Notes: generated from the letters alone by a model not told the origin. A stretch of DNA of 64,000 nucleotides from Chryseobacterium rhizoplanae (GCF_900182655.1 NZ_FXTC01000001.1:992001-1056000), one strand, 5' to 3'. Positions 18,425 to 27,120 are shown, counted from the first letter of the stretch. Numbers and translations: made by a program.

Positions 18425-19147
18425 ATGAGTCAAAAGAAAGAAATGTTGTACGAGGGGAAAGCAAAACAAGTATTTGCAACCGATAATCCTAATGAAGTAG
18501 TAGTACGTTTCAAAGACGATGCTACAGCATTTAACGCTCAAAAGAAAGGTCAGGTTGATCTTAAAGGGGAAATGAACAACGCCATCACAACCCTTATTTT
18601 TGAATACTTAAATGAAAAAGGAATCAAAACTCATTTCATCAAACAATTGGACGAAAGAGAGCAGTTGGTAAGAAAAGTATCTATCATTCCTTTAGAAATG
18701 GTGGTAAGAAATTACTCTGCTGGTAGCATGGCACAAAGATTAGGAGTTGAAGAAGGAATCAAATCTCCGGTAACCATCTTCGATATCTGCTACAAAAAAG
18801 ACGAATTGGGAGATCCGCTTATCAATGATCACCACGCTGTTTTCTTGGGAGCTGCTACTTACGAAGAGCTTGACGAAATGTATGAATTGACTTCGGATAT
18901 CAATGAAATCCTTATCGATCTGTTTGATAAAATCAATATCATCCTTGTAGATTTCAAAATCGAATTAGGTAAAACTTCAGACGGTGAAATTATCCTGGCT
19001 GATGAGATTTCTCCGGATACCTGCAGACTTTGGGACAAAGATACTATGAAGAAGCTTGACAAAGACAGATTCAGAAGAGACTTAGGAGAAGTTACTGAGG
19101 CTTATGTAGAAATCTACAACCGTCTTAAAAATCTTTTACAGAAATAA
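18425..19147 (+). CDS. purC: Phosphoribosylaminoimidazole-succinocarboxamide synthase
   Basis: SAICAR synthetase of de novo purine synthesis: joins aspartate to CAIR using ATP. The start YEGKAKQVF, the [17 protein letters not shown] segment near residue 95-110 and the C-terminal [26 protein letters not shown] are diagnostic. The length of 240 aa matches the short bacterial form. purF follows after about 125 bases that contain degenerate repeats, so the two may or may not share a transcript. Confidence 0.95.
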   Translation: MSQKKEMLYEGKAKQVFATDNPNEVVVRFKDDATAFNAQKKGQVDLKGEMNNAITTLIFEYLNEKGIKTHFIKQLDEREQLVRKVSIIPLEMVVRNYSAGSMAQRLGVEEGIKSPVTIFDICYKKDELGDPLINDHHAVFLGAATYEELDEMYELTSDINEILIDLFDKINIILVDFKIELGKTSDGEIILADEISPDTCRLWDKDTMKKLDKDRFRRDLGEVTEAYVEIYNRLKNLLQK

Positions 19148-19223
19148 GCTTTCAGAGAAGGGTTATTATTCTGAAAATAATTTGTTATTTAAAACAAAAA
19201 TTAAAAACTGAAGTTAACTTAGA

Positions 19224-19262
19224 CTAATTTCTAACATCTAATATCTAACTTCTAATCATTAG
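19224..19262. repeat. Degenerate CTAA-unit tandem repeat between purC and purF
   Basis: Several imperfect copies of a 7-9 base unit around TCTAACAT/TCTAATAT/TCTAACTT. Similar degenerate runs occur near 28.5 kb and 45.3 kb with different units. Confidence 0.5.
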
Positions 19263-19273
19263 AAAAAATAGAA

Positions 19274-20773
19274 ATGAAAAGTTTAGACATTCATAAAAGT
19301 GAATATTTAAAACAGTTTGAAACCCAGACTTACGGAAGAAATCTTTTCAGAACTCAGGAAGAGGAAAGACTGGATGCTCCCAATGAAGAGTGTGGGATCT
19401 TCGGATTGTATTCGGATAATGATCTGGATACTTTCTCTCTTTCACAGTTCGGGCTTTTTGCATTACAGCACAGAGGCCAGGAAGCTTGTGGTATCTCCGT
19501 TTTAAAAGATGGAAGAATCACCAATATGAAAGATGAAGGTCTGGTTTTAGATGTTTATAAAGAAATTCAGGAACCTGAAACTTTTATGGGAAATTCTGCA
19601 ATCGGGCATACCCGTTATACCACTGCAGGAGACAAAAAGAAATATAATTTCCAGCCATTTTTCGCGAAAAACGAATATGACCAGATTATACTTTCTATAG
19701 CACACAACGGTAACCTTACCAATGCGAAAGAATTAAAAGAGGAATTAGAGGCGGAAGGCGTAGTTTTCAGAGCTACATCAGATTCTGAGGTAATCCTTAG
19801 ACTGATCCAGAAAAACCTTGATTTAGGCCTTCGCGGAGCTATTAAAGCAACGATGGAAAAGATAGAGGGAGCCTATTCCGTAGTGGGAATGACAAGAAAT
19901 AAGTTCTTTGCATTCAGAGACTTCAACGGAATCCGTCCATTGGTTTTAGGAGCTATCGACGAAAGATCTTATGTAGTAGCTTCAGAATCTGTGGCATTGG
20001 ATGCTGTAGGAGCTCAATATGTACGTGATATCCTTCCTGGTGAGATCATTTATACTAATGAAAACGAACCTGGAAAACTTCATTCTTATATGATGGATGA
20101 GGCGAAAGGAAAGCAGAGAATATGTTCTTTTGAATATATTTACTTTGCAAGACCTGACTCTACTTTAGAAAACATCAATGTATACGAAATCAGAGAAAAA
20201 TCTGGAGAGAAAATCTGGGAACAGGCTCCTGTAGAGGCTGATCTGGTTATTGGAGTTCCGGATTCCGGAGTTCCTGCTGCTATTGGTTTCTCTAAAGCTT
20301 CAGGAATCCCTTTCCGTCCTGTTTTGATTAAAAACAGATATATCGGAAGAAGCTTTATTGTTCCTACACAGGAAATGAGAGAAAGGGTAGTAAACCTTAA
20401 ACTGAACCCGATCATCTCTGAGATGAAGGATAAAAGAGTAGTGATCATTGATGATTCTATCGTTAGAGGAACAACATCTAAGAGACTTGTTAAAATTCTA
20501 AAAGATGCAGGAGTAAAGGAAATCCACTTCAGAAGTGTTTCTCCACCAATTATTGCACCATGTTATCTGGGAATTGATACTCCATCAAAAGATGATCTGA
20601 TCTCTGCCAACATGACGACAGAAGAACTTAAAAATTATTTAGGAGTAGATTCCTTAGAGTTTTTAAGCATAGATAACCTGAAAACTATTTTAGGGTCTGC
20701 CAATCACTGTTTCGGATGCTTTACAGAAGAATATCCTGTAGGAAAAGGAGAAGAGGTAGATTTATTCAACTAA
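19274..20773 (+). CDS. purF: Amidophosphoribosyltransferase
   Basis: First step of purine synthesis: transfers glutamine amide nitrogen to PRPP. The N-terminal nucleophile cysteine lies in EECGIFGLY (about residue 40), so the product has a propeptide of about 39 residues that is presumably cleaved. The PRPP-binding loop VVIIDDSIVRGTTSKRLV is near residues 391-408. Cysteines in FEYIYFARPDSTLEN, PPIIAPCYLGID and NHCFGCFTEEYPV fit the Fe-S-containing class. At 499 aa it is a typical length, and a strong terminator follows. Confidence 0.95.
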   Translation: MKSLDIHKSEYLKQFETQTYGRNLFRTQEEERLDAPNEECGIFGLYSDNDLDTFSLSQFGLFALQHRGQEACGISVLKDGRITNMKDEGLVLDVYKEIQEPETFMGNSAIGHTRYTTAGDKKKYNFQPFFAKNEYDQIILSIAHNGNLTNAKELKEELEAEGVVFRATSDSEVILRLIQKNLDLGLRGAIKATMEKIEGAYSVVGMTRNKFFAFRDFNGIRPLVLGAIDERSYVVASESVALDAVGAQYVRDILPGEIIYTNENEPGKLHSYMMDEAKGKQRICSFEYIYFARPDSTLENINVYEIREKSGEKIWEQAPVEADLVIGVPDSGVPAAIGFSKASGIPFRPVLIKNRYIGRSFIVPTQEMRERVVNLKLNPIISEMKDKRVVIIDDSIVRGTTSKRLVKILKDAGVKEIHFRSVSPPIIAPCYLGIDTPSKDDLISANMTTEELKNYLGVDSLEFLSIDNLKTILGSANHCFGCFTEEYPVGKGEEVDLFN

Positions 20774-20798
20774 TCTCTCTTTATTAAAATCATAAAAC

Positions 20799-20829
20799 AA
20801 AAGAGCCGGGCTATCACCTGGCTCTTTTT
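20799..20829 (+). terminator. Terminator of purF
   Basis: A stem of AAAGAGCC with an inner GG/CC around a short loop, followed by a T-run. Confidence 0.85.
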
Positions 20830-20886
20830 CTTATAAATGTAGCAGAAGCTTAATATTCCTGTATTATACAATATACAATAGAGTTT

Positions 20887-20894
20887 TAATTTTG
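20887..20894 (+). promoter_or_regulatory. Predicted -7 box (TAATTTTG) of the glycerophosphodiesterase gene
   Basis: A TAnnTTTG match that gives a leader of about 16 bases before the ATG at 20915. Confidence 0.5.
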
Positions 20895-20914
20895 TCTGAT
20901 TAAAACTTCAGGAT

Positions 20915-21862
20915 ATGAAAAACGCATTTTTCACGGGTATTTTTCTGGTATTTGCCCAGCTTTACACTTCACAATCTTTCGATAAACAGGCACACCGCGG
21001 AGGGAAATCTCTTTACCCGGAAAATACCATCCCGGCAATGAAAAATGCCTTAAAAATGAATATAACGACCCTGGAAATGGATCTGGCTATCACAAAGGAC
21101 AAAAAAGTAATTCTTTCCCATGATGCCTTCCTTTCGCCTGAGTTGGTTACCAAGCCGGATGGAACCTACATTCCAAAAGACTCAGGTTTTTATTATAAAA
21201 TCTATGAAATGCCTTACGCAAAGATTAAGACATTTGATGTGGGCTTAAAGAAACTGAGCAACTATCCTGACCAAAAGAAAATGAAGGTTCAGAAACCTCT
21301 CTTTTCAGAAGTTATAGACGCATGTGAAGCTTATGCCCGTGAACTAAAGAGACCATTGCCTTTTTATAATATAGAAACCAAAACTCGCCCTTTCTCTGAT
21401 AACATATTTCATCCGGAACCGAAAGAATTTGTAGATCTGATGATGAAGATTATTGTTGAGAAAAAGATTCAGGACAGAGTGATTATCCAGTCTTTTGATC
21501 CCAGAACACTGGAAATCCTTCATAAAGAATATCCTAAAATAATGACCGCTCTTCTGGTTGAAAAAGTAGATGATAAAAAGCTGGCTCAGCAACAGGCTTA
21601 TTTTAAAAACATTCCTGTAGAAAAATTCAAAATGTATCCCGATCATTTGACCGGAGTGGCAGGAGATATGAAATTTTTGAGCTTTACACCTGCCATTTAT
21701 AGTCCCGAACATAATCTTGTAACACCACAATTAGTACAAGAATGCCACGCATTAGGAATGAAAGTGATCCCATGGACTGTGAATACAAAAGAAAGATTGA
21801 AGGAATTAAAGAATATGGGAATAGACGGAGTGATCAGTGATGATCCCAGAATATTTGAATAA
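20915..21862 (+). CDS. Exported glycerophosphodiester phosphodiesterase
   Basis: A signal peptide (MKNAFFTGIFLVFAQLYTSQS) precedes a TIM-barrel GDPD domain that hydrolyses glycerophosphodiesters to glycerol-3-phosphate and an alcohol. The catalytic start QAHRGGKSLYPENTIPAM (about residues 25-42) has the conserved HRG and PENT. The metal and base motif EMDLAITKDKKVILSHDAFL is at 56-75, and the C-terminal VIPWTVNTKERLKELKNMGIDGVISDDP is typical. The length of 315 aa is normal for periplasmic forms. It is monocistronic with its own terminator. Confidence 0.9.
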   Translation: MKNAFFTGIFLVFAQLYTSQSFDKQAHRGGKSLYPENTIPAMKNALKMNITTLEMDLAITKDKKVILSHDAFLSPELVTKPDGTYIPKDSGFYYKIYEMPYAKIKTFDVGLKKLSNYPDQKKMKVQKPLFSEVIDACEAYARELKRPLPFYNIETKTRPFSDNIFHPEPKEFVDLMMKIIVEKKIQDRVIIQSFDPRTLEILHKEYPKIMTALLVEKVDDKKLAQQQAYFKNIPVEKFKMYPDHLTGVAGDMKFLSFTPAIYSPEHNLVTPQLVQECHALGMKVIPWTVNTKERLKELKNMGIDGVISDDPRIFE

Positions 21863-21877
21863 ATCTTTTTTAAATAT

Positions 21878-21909
21878 AAATAGCCGGAAGAAAAATCTTT
21901 CGGCTATTT
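21878..21909. terminator. Bidirectional terminator between the phosphodiesterase and the first porin gene
   Basis: A stem AAATAGCCG/CGGCTATTT separates the convergent genes ending at 21862 and 21955. Confidence 0.75.
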
Positions 21910-21954
21910 TATGCGTGCAGGTTAATGCACTTAGGTTAAAAAATTGGTTTTTAA

Positions 21955-22662
21955 TTAGAACTTATAGTTCAAACCTAACTGAAATACTCTGTTGTTGTTT
22001 TCAGCAGCAGGTCTGCTTTTATCAATTTTAGTTAAGCTGTTTACGTATCTTGCACTTACACCAATGTTGGAAGTGATATCATACCCTAAACCAAGACCCA
22101 ATCCGAAATTGAATTTGTTGATCATATCTTTGTCGATATCCTGAGAGTTTGAACTTGCAGTAGTTGTAGTAATACCTCCTGTAGTACTTGCTACAGTAGA
22201 TTCTGATTTGTTTTTACCATTAAGGAAATAACTGAATTCTGGTCCTGCTTCAATATAAAACTTATCGATAGGTCTCATTTGAACCATTAATGGAACTGAA
22301 ATGTAGTTCATTTGCACTCTGCTCTGTACTTTAGTCTTTACGTTGGTAACGCCATTGTCTGTTTCTGTAGAATACATTACATCTTTAGCCCCCATTTGGT
22401 TGAACAATACCTCTGGCTGAATGCTGAATTGTTTTGAAATCGGAATATTAACGAATGCACCTGCGTGGAAACCTAGTTGCTGAGTATTGATCCCAAACTT
22501 CTGCTGGCTGAAATAAGAAGAGTTTCCCCCTGCCTTAATACCAAATCTAACGGGTTGAACATCGTTTTTTAGTGGTGATGCATTTACTGTTTTTGTTTCT
22601 GTCTCTTGAGCGAAAGCTAATGTACCAGCAGTTAATGCTAATCCCAAAAATAACTTCTTCAT
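21955..22662 (-). CDS. Outer-membrane beta-barrel protein, porin family (paralogue 1 of 4)
   Basis: 235 aa with signal peptide MKKLFLGLALTAGTLAFAQ. A small beta-barrel of the PorT/OMP_b-brl type follows, with the family landmarks VRFGIKAGGNSSYFS, FHAGAFVNIPISKQFSIQPEVLFNQMG, FYIEAGPEFSYFL, LGLGLGYDITSNIGVSARYV and a C-terminal aromatic residue (NYKF) for BAM recognition. It is the longest of four tandem paralogues because of Thr/Ser-rich loops (around residue 155-170). Each member has its own promoter and terminator, so they can be expressed separately. The ligand or function is unknown. Confidence 0.85.
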   Translation of the reverse strand: MKKLFLGLALTAGTLAFAQETETKTVNASPLKNDVQPVRFGIKAGGNSSYFSQQKFGINTQQLGFHAGAFVNIPISKQFSIQPEVLFNQMGAKDVMYSTETDNGVTNVKTKVQSRVQMNYISVPLMVQMRPIDKFYIEAGPEFSYFLNGKNKSESTVASTTGGITTTTASSNSQDIDKDMINKFNFGLGLGLGYDITSNIGVSARYVNSLTKIDKSRPAAENNNRVFQLGLNYKF

Positions 22663-22728
22663 AATTTTATTTTTTTAATTTTACTATTTGTGCGTCAGAT
22701 GATTTCTCAATCAGACTCCAATTATTTT

Positions 22729-22743
22729 GCAAATTGCTTGCCA
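22729..22743 (-). promoter_or_regulatory. Sigma-54-like box upstream of porin paralogue 1
   Basis: The minus strand reads TGGCAAGCAATTTGC, which fits the -24/-12 pattern TGGCA..N..TTGC with exact spacing. The predicted start is near 22717, about 55 bases before the ATG. The stretch from 22745 to 23099 beyond it has no gene that I can see. Confidence 0.5.
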
Positions 22744-23099
22744 AAGTTGAAAAATGCTTGTTTACAGAGGTTTTGAAGGGGTTTTTCAGAAAGTTTTTTT
22801 TAATCATTTATCCCTTTTTAATGAATAAATGTATTCCAAACGGGCTATTTTATGAAAAGAGTTAAAGAGTTAAAAAAAATTACTGTAGATAATTGAAATG
22901 ATAAAAAATTTAAAAGCAGAAGCTGTTTATATAAAATAGAGTAGCCAAACCATTTCAGAACCTGAAATTAAAAATCAGACCTTATAGACCCGGCATCGTT
23001 TTGAAAATAATAAATATCCCTATTTAAAGTTTTAATTTTTATTCCTTGTTACAAACATCTGTCATAAAGGGGAGAAGTGTTAAAATCATATAATAAGCG

Positions 23100-23135
23100 A
23101 AAAAGTCAGGCTTAAACTAATAAACCTGACTTTTT
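23100..23135. terminator. Strong hairpin terminator in the porin intergenic region
   Basis: A perfect 11-base stem (AAAAAGTCAGG/CCTGACTTTTT) with A- and T-runs on either side. No recognised gene ends here. Confidence 0.75.
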
Positions 23136-23355
23136 CTATTGAAATCAAAATGTATCTAATTATTGAACAAAATACATTCCTGTATTCTGCCTTGCATTCT
23201 ATGCATTAACAAACCCAATGATGTTCCCGTTAAAAGTTTATAATGGTAATAGTTACGTTTGAGTATTAAAATTCAATTGATTGATCAACTGAACCGATAC
23301 CTGTTTCATTGTAAAACGGAATCATACGTTGGATTTCCGGAATAGAGTACAATCA
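23100..23355 (-). ncRNA. Candidate small RNA from an orphan sigma-54-like promoter
   Basis: A box like those of the porin genes (23367-23381) points into an 800-base gap without a gene. The predicted transcript runs from about 23355 to a strong terminator at 23100-23135. The two short ORFs inside (16 and 18 codons) look random. A small RNA or a relic of a lost fifth porin are the alternatives. No conserved structure was checked. Confidence 0.35.
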
Positions 23356-23366
23356 TTACTCAGTAC

Positions 23367-23381
23367 GCAAATTTCTTGCCA
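23367..23381 (-). promoter_or_regulatory. Orphan sigma-54-like box
   Basis: The minus strand reads TGGCAAGAAATTTGC, keeping both GG and GC at the exact spacing. It is the best match of the five boxes together with that at 22729, yet no gene follows. Confidence 0.45.
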
Positions 23382-23401
23382 AAAAGCATCTACCAAATAA
23401 A

Positions 23402-23429
23402 AAAGCCGGATTATATTTAATCCGGCTTT
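23402..23429 (-). terminator. Terminator of porin paralogue 2
   Basis: A perfect 12-base stem (AAAGCCGGATTA/TAATCCGGCTTT), nearly identical to the terminator of paralogue 3. Confidence 0.9.
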
Positions 23430-23470
23430 GTATTGGTTAGAAATTTTGCTTTAAAAGCTCATCTTATTTC

Positions 23471-24055
23471 TTAGAATTTATAAGCTAAACCTATTTGGAA
23501 TACTCCGTTTCTAGAAGCATCACCAGGGTTATTTTTAGGCACATCAGATAATCCTGCGGTATATCTTAGATTCACTCCAATATTTTGTGTGAAATAATAT
23601 CCAGCTCCAAGACCAATTCCGAAATCAAAAGTTTTCAAATTATCTTTAACATCTACAGATGAACCATTGGCTTTTCCTTTAGCACTGATAAGGAACCCGA
23701 ATTGAGGACCTGCTTCTACATATAGATTAGGAATCAGATTGTACTGCAACATTACCGGTACTGCGATATAATCCGTATTGAGTTTTACATTGCTGTTAGA
23801 TTTAGCTTTACCACCCATCCCGCTATATAATACTTCCGGTTGTACAGAGAAATCCTGTGCTACTGGAATGTTTGCAAAAACACCACCGTAGAATCCAGCT
23901 TTTGAATTCAAATCGCTGTTCGAAATAGTTGAAATATTAAGACCTGCTTTAACACCAAATCTAACTGGAGAAGATGAAGCAGTAGAAGTTGAAGTCTTTT
24001 GAGCGAAAGTAAAAGTACCTGCTACCAGGGCAAGACCTAAAAGAATTTTTTTCAT
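23471..24055 (-). CDS. Outer-membrane beta-barrel protein, porin family (paralogue 2 of 4)
   Basis: 194 aa, the shortest of the four. Signal peptide MKKILLGLALVAGTFTFAQ, then VRFGVKAGLNISTISN, FYGGVFANIPVAQDFSVQPEVLYSGMGG, LYVEAGPQFGFLISAKGK, FGIGLGAGYYFTQNIGVNLRYTAGLSD and the C-terminal AYKF. It is closest in loop length and wording to paralogue 3, pointing to a fairly recent duplication that also copied the terminator. It is probably an 8-stranded barrel in the outer membrane, with no substrate evident. Confidence 0.85.
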   Translation of the reverse strand: MKKILLGLALVAGTFTFAQKTSTSTASSSPVRFGVKAGLNISTISNSDLNSKAGFYGGVFANIPVAQDFSVQPEVLYSGMGGKAKSNSNVKLNTDYIAVPVMLQYNLIPNLYVEAGPQFGFLISAKGKANGSSVDVKDNLKTFDFGIGLGAGYYFTQNIGVNLRYTAGLSDVPKNNPGDASRNGVFQIGLAYKF

Positions 24056-24106
24056 AAGTTTTATATTTTAATAGTTATTAAGTTTTATTTAACATTTCAT
24101 TAAGAA

Positions 24107-24121
24107 TCAAACGGCGTGCCA
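24107..24121 (-). promoter_or_regulatory. Sigma-54-like box upstream of porin paralogue 2
   Basis: The minus strand reads TGGCACGCCGTTTGA. The -24 half TGGCACG is perfect, while the -12 half has TTGA instead of TTGC. It lies about 52 bases before the ATG. Confidence 0.4.
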
Positions 24122-24193
24122 AAGTTAAAACATATTGTAAATCCAGTGTTTATTCTATAAATTGGGGGAAGTAGATCTTTATTTTACATGAAA

Positions 24194-24219
24194 AAGCCGG
24201 ATTAATTTTAATCCGGCTT
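24194..24219 (-). terminator. Terminator of porin paralogue 3
   Basis: A stem AAGCCGGATTA/TAATCCGGCTT with a 4-base loop, almost the same as the terminator at 23402. Confidence 0.85.
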
Positions 24220-24261
24220 CACTTTAATTATAAAAACTTAACGAGAAAAGCTAAATAAGCT

Positions 24262-24882
24262 TTAGAATTTGTAGTTTACTCCAACCTGGAATACACCATT
24301 CTTCACTGATCCTGTTCTGTCATATCCATACAGATATCTGTGACTTTTATTGACAATATCAGAGAATCCTGCAGTATATCTTATGTTCACACCAATGTTT
24401 TTGGTGATATCATAACCTGCTCCCAATCCGATTCCGAAATCAAAGCCTCTGGTTGCATCTTTAAGGTGTAAACTCCCTACGTTGTCCTTTAATCTGGCAT
24501 CCATTAAGAAGCTAAACTGAGGTCCGGCTTCTACATAAAGATTAGGAAGTACTTTATATTGAAACATTACGGGAATGGAAATATATTCTACTTCAAGTTT
24601 TGCATTGCCGTCTCCTTTCTGTTTGGCACCCACATTACTGTATAATACTTCAGGTTGAACAGAGAAATTCTTAGCGACAGGAACATTCATAAAAACACCA
24701 CCATAAAATCCAGCTTTTGATTTCATATCCATATTGGAAAGATTGGAAACATTAAGTCCTGCTTTCAAACCGAATTTGATTTTAGAAGAAGTTGTGGATG
24801 GTGGAGTAGCATCAGTTGAAGTGTTCTGAGCAAAAACAAAAGTACCTGCGATAAGGGCCAGGCCTGGAAAAATCTTTTTCAT
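24262..24882 (-). CDS. Outer-membrane beta-barrel protein, porin family (paralogue 3 of 4)
   Basis: 206 aa. Signal peptide MKKIFPGLALIAGTFVFAQ, a Thr/Ser linker, then IKFGLKAGLNVSNLSN, FYGGVFMNVPVAKNFSVQPEVLYSNVGAKQ, LYVEAGPQFSFLMDARLKD, FGIGLGAGYDITKNIGVNIRYTAGFSDI and the C-terminal NYKF. The last extracellular loop (around HRYLYGYDRTGS) differs from its siblings, so diversification appears to be in surface loops. It has its own terminator and upstream box. Confidence 0.85.
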   Translation of the reverse strand: MKKIFPGLALIAGTFVFAQNTSTDATPPSTTSSKIKFGLKAGLNVSNLSNMDMKSKAGFYGGVFMNVPVAKNFSVQPEVLYSNVGAKQKGDGNAKLEVEYISIPVMFQYKVLPNLYVEAGPQFSFLMDARLKDNVGSLHLKDATRGFDFGIGLGAGYDITKNIGVNIRYTAGFSDIVNKSHRYLYGYDRTGSVKNGVFQVGVNYKF

Positions 24883-24922
24883 AGATTAGTTTTATTTTAA
24901 GTTGTTTAACGCTCGGAAAGCA

Positions 24923-24937
24923 ACAAACAATATGCCG
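24923..24937 (-). promoter_or_regulatory. Weak sigma-54-like box upstream of porin paralogue 3
   Basis: The minus strand reads CGGCATATTGTTTGT. It keeps GGCA and TTTG at the same spacing as the other boxes but lacks the -12 C. It is the most degenerate of the set. Confidence 0.3.
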
Positions 24938-25045
24938 TGAACTCCCTTCAATAAAGACTTTATATATCTTTAACAGATTGAAAAATCAACTATTTGGGAT
25001 ATATGTTTGATGGTTGATCAAAGGATCAATGCGTTACCATAAAAA

Positions 25046-25079
25046 AAAGACCAGATTAAAAAATTAATCTGATCTTTTC
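25046..25079 (-). terminator. Terminator of porin paralogue 4
   Basis: Arms of AAAAGA.CAGATTAA and TTAATCTG.TCTTTT (one mismatch) with a short A-rich loop, about 36 bases after the stop at 25115. Confidence 0.8.
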
Positions 25080-25114
25080 TATTGAATATAAAATTTGTTA
25101 GTGAATGTGTAAGC

Positions 25115-25750
25115 TTATTTGAATTTATAAGCTAAACCTACCTGGAATACATTGTTTCTTACTGCATCAGAACCGCTAGGTCTGTTTTTTGCGATATCTG
25201 TTAAACCTGCAACATATCTAGCTGTAAGTCCAAGGTTCGGAGTGAAATAATATCCTGCACCAAGACCAATACCAAAGTTGAATGTATTGAAGTTGTCTTT
25301 GTAGTTGTCTGATGTAGTAGAGTTCCCGTTAGACTCATTTTTTAGTTTGTTTTTAGCACTTACCATGAAACCGAATTCTGGTCCTGCTTCAACATATAAA
25401 TCAGGGATTAAGTTATACTGGAACATTACCGGTACAGTAATATAATCTAACTTGGTAGAAGCTGAATATTTTGTTCCTAGTGTGGTAAAGTCTGATTTAT
25501 TACCATATTGTGAATATAATACCTCAGGCTGAACGCTGAATGAAGATGCTAAGGGAATGTTGGCAAATACACCTGCATTGAATCCTATTTTAGATTTCTG
25601 ATCATCAAGACCACTGTCTTTTGAAAGTGAAGATACGTTCATTCCACCCTTTACCCCAAATGCTACTGGATTAGAAGATGTGTTTCCTGTCTGTTGAGCG
25701 AATGCGAATGTTCCTGCAGTTAACGCTAATCCTAAAATTAACTTTTTCAT
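25115..25750 (-). CDS. Outer-membrane beta-barrel protein, porin family (paralogue 4 of 4)
   Basis: 211 aa. Signal peptide MKKLILGLALTAGTFAFAQ, then VAFGVKGGMNVSSLSKDS, FNAGVFANIPLASSFSVQPEVLYSQYG, LYVEAGPEFGFMVSAKNKLK, FGIGLGAGYYFTPNLGLTARYVAGLTDI and the C-terminal AYKFK, one residue past the usual aromatic end. It stands first in the array and shares the box TGGCAAGCAATTTG with paralogue 1 at the other end, so the ancestral regulatory sequence may be best kept at these two ends. Confidence 0.85.
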   Translation of the reverse strand: MKKLILGLALTAGTFAFAQQTGNTSSNPVAFGVKGGMNVSSLSKDSGLDDQKSKIGFNAGVFANIPLASSFSVQPEVLYSQYGNKSDFTTLGTKYSASTKLDYITVPVMFQYNLIPDLYVEAGPEFGFMVSAKNKLKNESNGNSTTSDNYKDNFNTFNFGIGLGAGYYFTPNLGLTARYVAGLTDIAKNRPSGSDAVRNNVFQVGLAYKFK

Positions 25751-25832
25751 AACTTTAATTTTTTAATTTTACTCTTTCTTAATTTTAAATTTTACTACTG
25801 TTCAGCATTTTCAGTTGAACGCAGAGTATCTT

Positions 25833-25847
25833 CCAAATTGCTTGCCA
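25833..25847 (-). promoter_or_regulatory. Sigma-54-like box upstream of porin paralogue 4
   Basis: The minus strand reads TGGCAAGCAATTTGG, identical to the box of paralogue 1 except for the last base. Bases 25848-26027 downstream of aroB show no gene. Confidence 0.4.
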
Positions 25848-26027
25848 AAAATATTTTTTATGATTAAAATCAATAAAAATACCACTTAGACAGTAAGTGG
25901 TATTAATATTATACAACTGATTTACAGCTTATTACATATTTAAATAAACATTTGTTTAGAAGAGGTCTAAATTGACAATTTTGTTAAAAATAACCTTTCA
26001 AAGCGGGTTTATCTTTCCAAAAAAGCG

Positions 26028-27074
26028 TTAAGCATTATTCAATTTTCTATAAAAAGACAGCGATTCAAGGATATTTTCCTGGCTGCACTGATGGTCATAA
26101 GTACAAGAACCTATTCCGGAAAGTAATGAAAAGTTGATTTTACTGTCTGTATTCTTTTTATCATTCAGTAATAATGCCGTGATATCTTCATCTTTAAAAT
26201 CACTGATATCAAGGTAAGGATAGTATCTCTGAACATTTTCGATGACCATATCTGCTTCGGTTTCAGAAATAAGATTCTCAAGATAAGCCAGATGAGCTTC
26301 TGCAATCATTCCCATGGCAACCGCCTCCCCGTGAAGGATAGGATTTCCTTGTTGTAAGCATAAACTTTCTACAGCGTGACCTATTGTATGCCCGAAGTTC
26401 AATGTTTTTCTGATATTCTGTTCATGAAAATCTTTATCTACAACGTCCTGCTTGATATTCATAGAAGTCTGAATATGCGGAATTACTGTCTCAACCTCCA
26501 GTTTACGAACCTGAATCAGCTGATCCCAATGATTTTTATCAGCTATTAATCCGTGTTTCAGCATTTCTGCGAATCCGCTTCTTAATTCTTTAAATGGCAG
26601 TGTTTCCAGGAATTTAGGAAAAATAAAGATCTGTTCCGGGAAAGCGAAAGTTCCCACCATATTTTTATAATGCATCAGATCAATACCTGTTTTTCCTCCT
26701 ATGGAAGCATCACACATGGATAAAAGGGTAGTAGGAATATTGATGAACTGTATTCCTCTTTTGTAAGTAGATGCTACAAATCCGCCCATATCAGTAATCA
26801 CGCCGCCACCAAGATTGATAACCAATGCTTTTCTGTCCGCCTGCATTTCCGTAAGAATTTCCCAAAGCTGATTGGCAGTCTGGATATTTTTCATTTCTTC
26901 TCCGGCTTCAATCTCTAAAATTTCAAAGCCAAGGTCTGTTTCCATATTGCCTAAAAGAATAGGAAGGCAGTATTCATGAGTATTTTCATCAACAAGAATG
27001 AAAATTTTACTGAAGGATTTTTCATGAAGAAACTCGTTAAGCTGAGAAAAATTATCGTTTAATATTGTTATCAT
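26028..27074 (-). CDS. aroB: 3-dehydroquinate synthase
   Basis: Second step of the shikimate pathway: NAD- and metal-dependent cyclisation of DAHP. Diagnostic segments are NLGGGVITDMGGFVASTYKRGIQFINIPTTLLSMCDASIGGKTGID (about 84-128) and the metal ligands in LNFGHTIGHAVE and LHGEAVAMGM. The length of 348 aa is normal. It is divergent from the pseudouridine synthase gene. Predicted -7 boxes for both genes lie in the 101-base gap. Confidence 0.93.
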   Translation of the reverse strand: MITILNDNFSQLNEFLHEKSFSKIFILVDENTHEYCLPILLGNMETDLGFEILEIEAGEEMKNIQTANQLWEILTEMQADRKALVINLGGGVITDMGGFVASTYKRGIQFINIPTTLLSMCDASIGGKTGIDLMHYKNMVGTFAFPEQIFIFPKFLETLPFKELRSGFAEMLKHGLIADKNHWDQLIQVRKLEVETVIPHIQTSMNIKQDVVDKDFHEQNIRKTLNFGHTIGHAVESLCLQQGNPILHGEAVAMGMIAEAHLAYLENLISETEADMVIENVQRYYPYLDISDFKDEDITALLLNDKKNTDSKINFSLLSGIGSCTYDHQCSQENILESLSFYRKLNNA

Positions 27075-27112
27075 CTTCTAATATTTGTAAAGTTAAAATG
27101 TAAACTATAGTG

Positions 27113-27120
27113 CAAAGTTA
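27113..27120 (-). promoter_or_regulatory. Predicted -7 box (TAACTTTG) of aroB
   Basis: A TAnnTTTG match on the minus strand about 39 bases before the aroB ATG. Confidence 0.5.
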
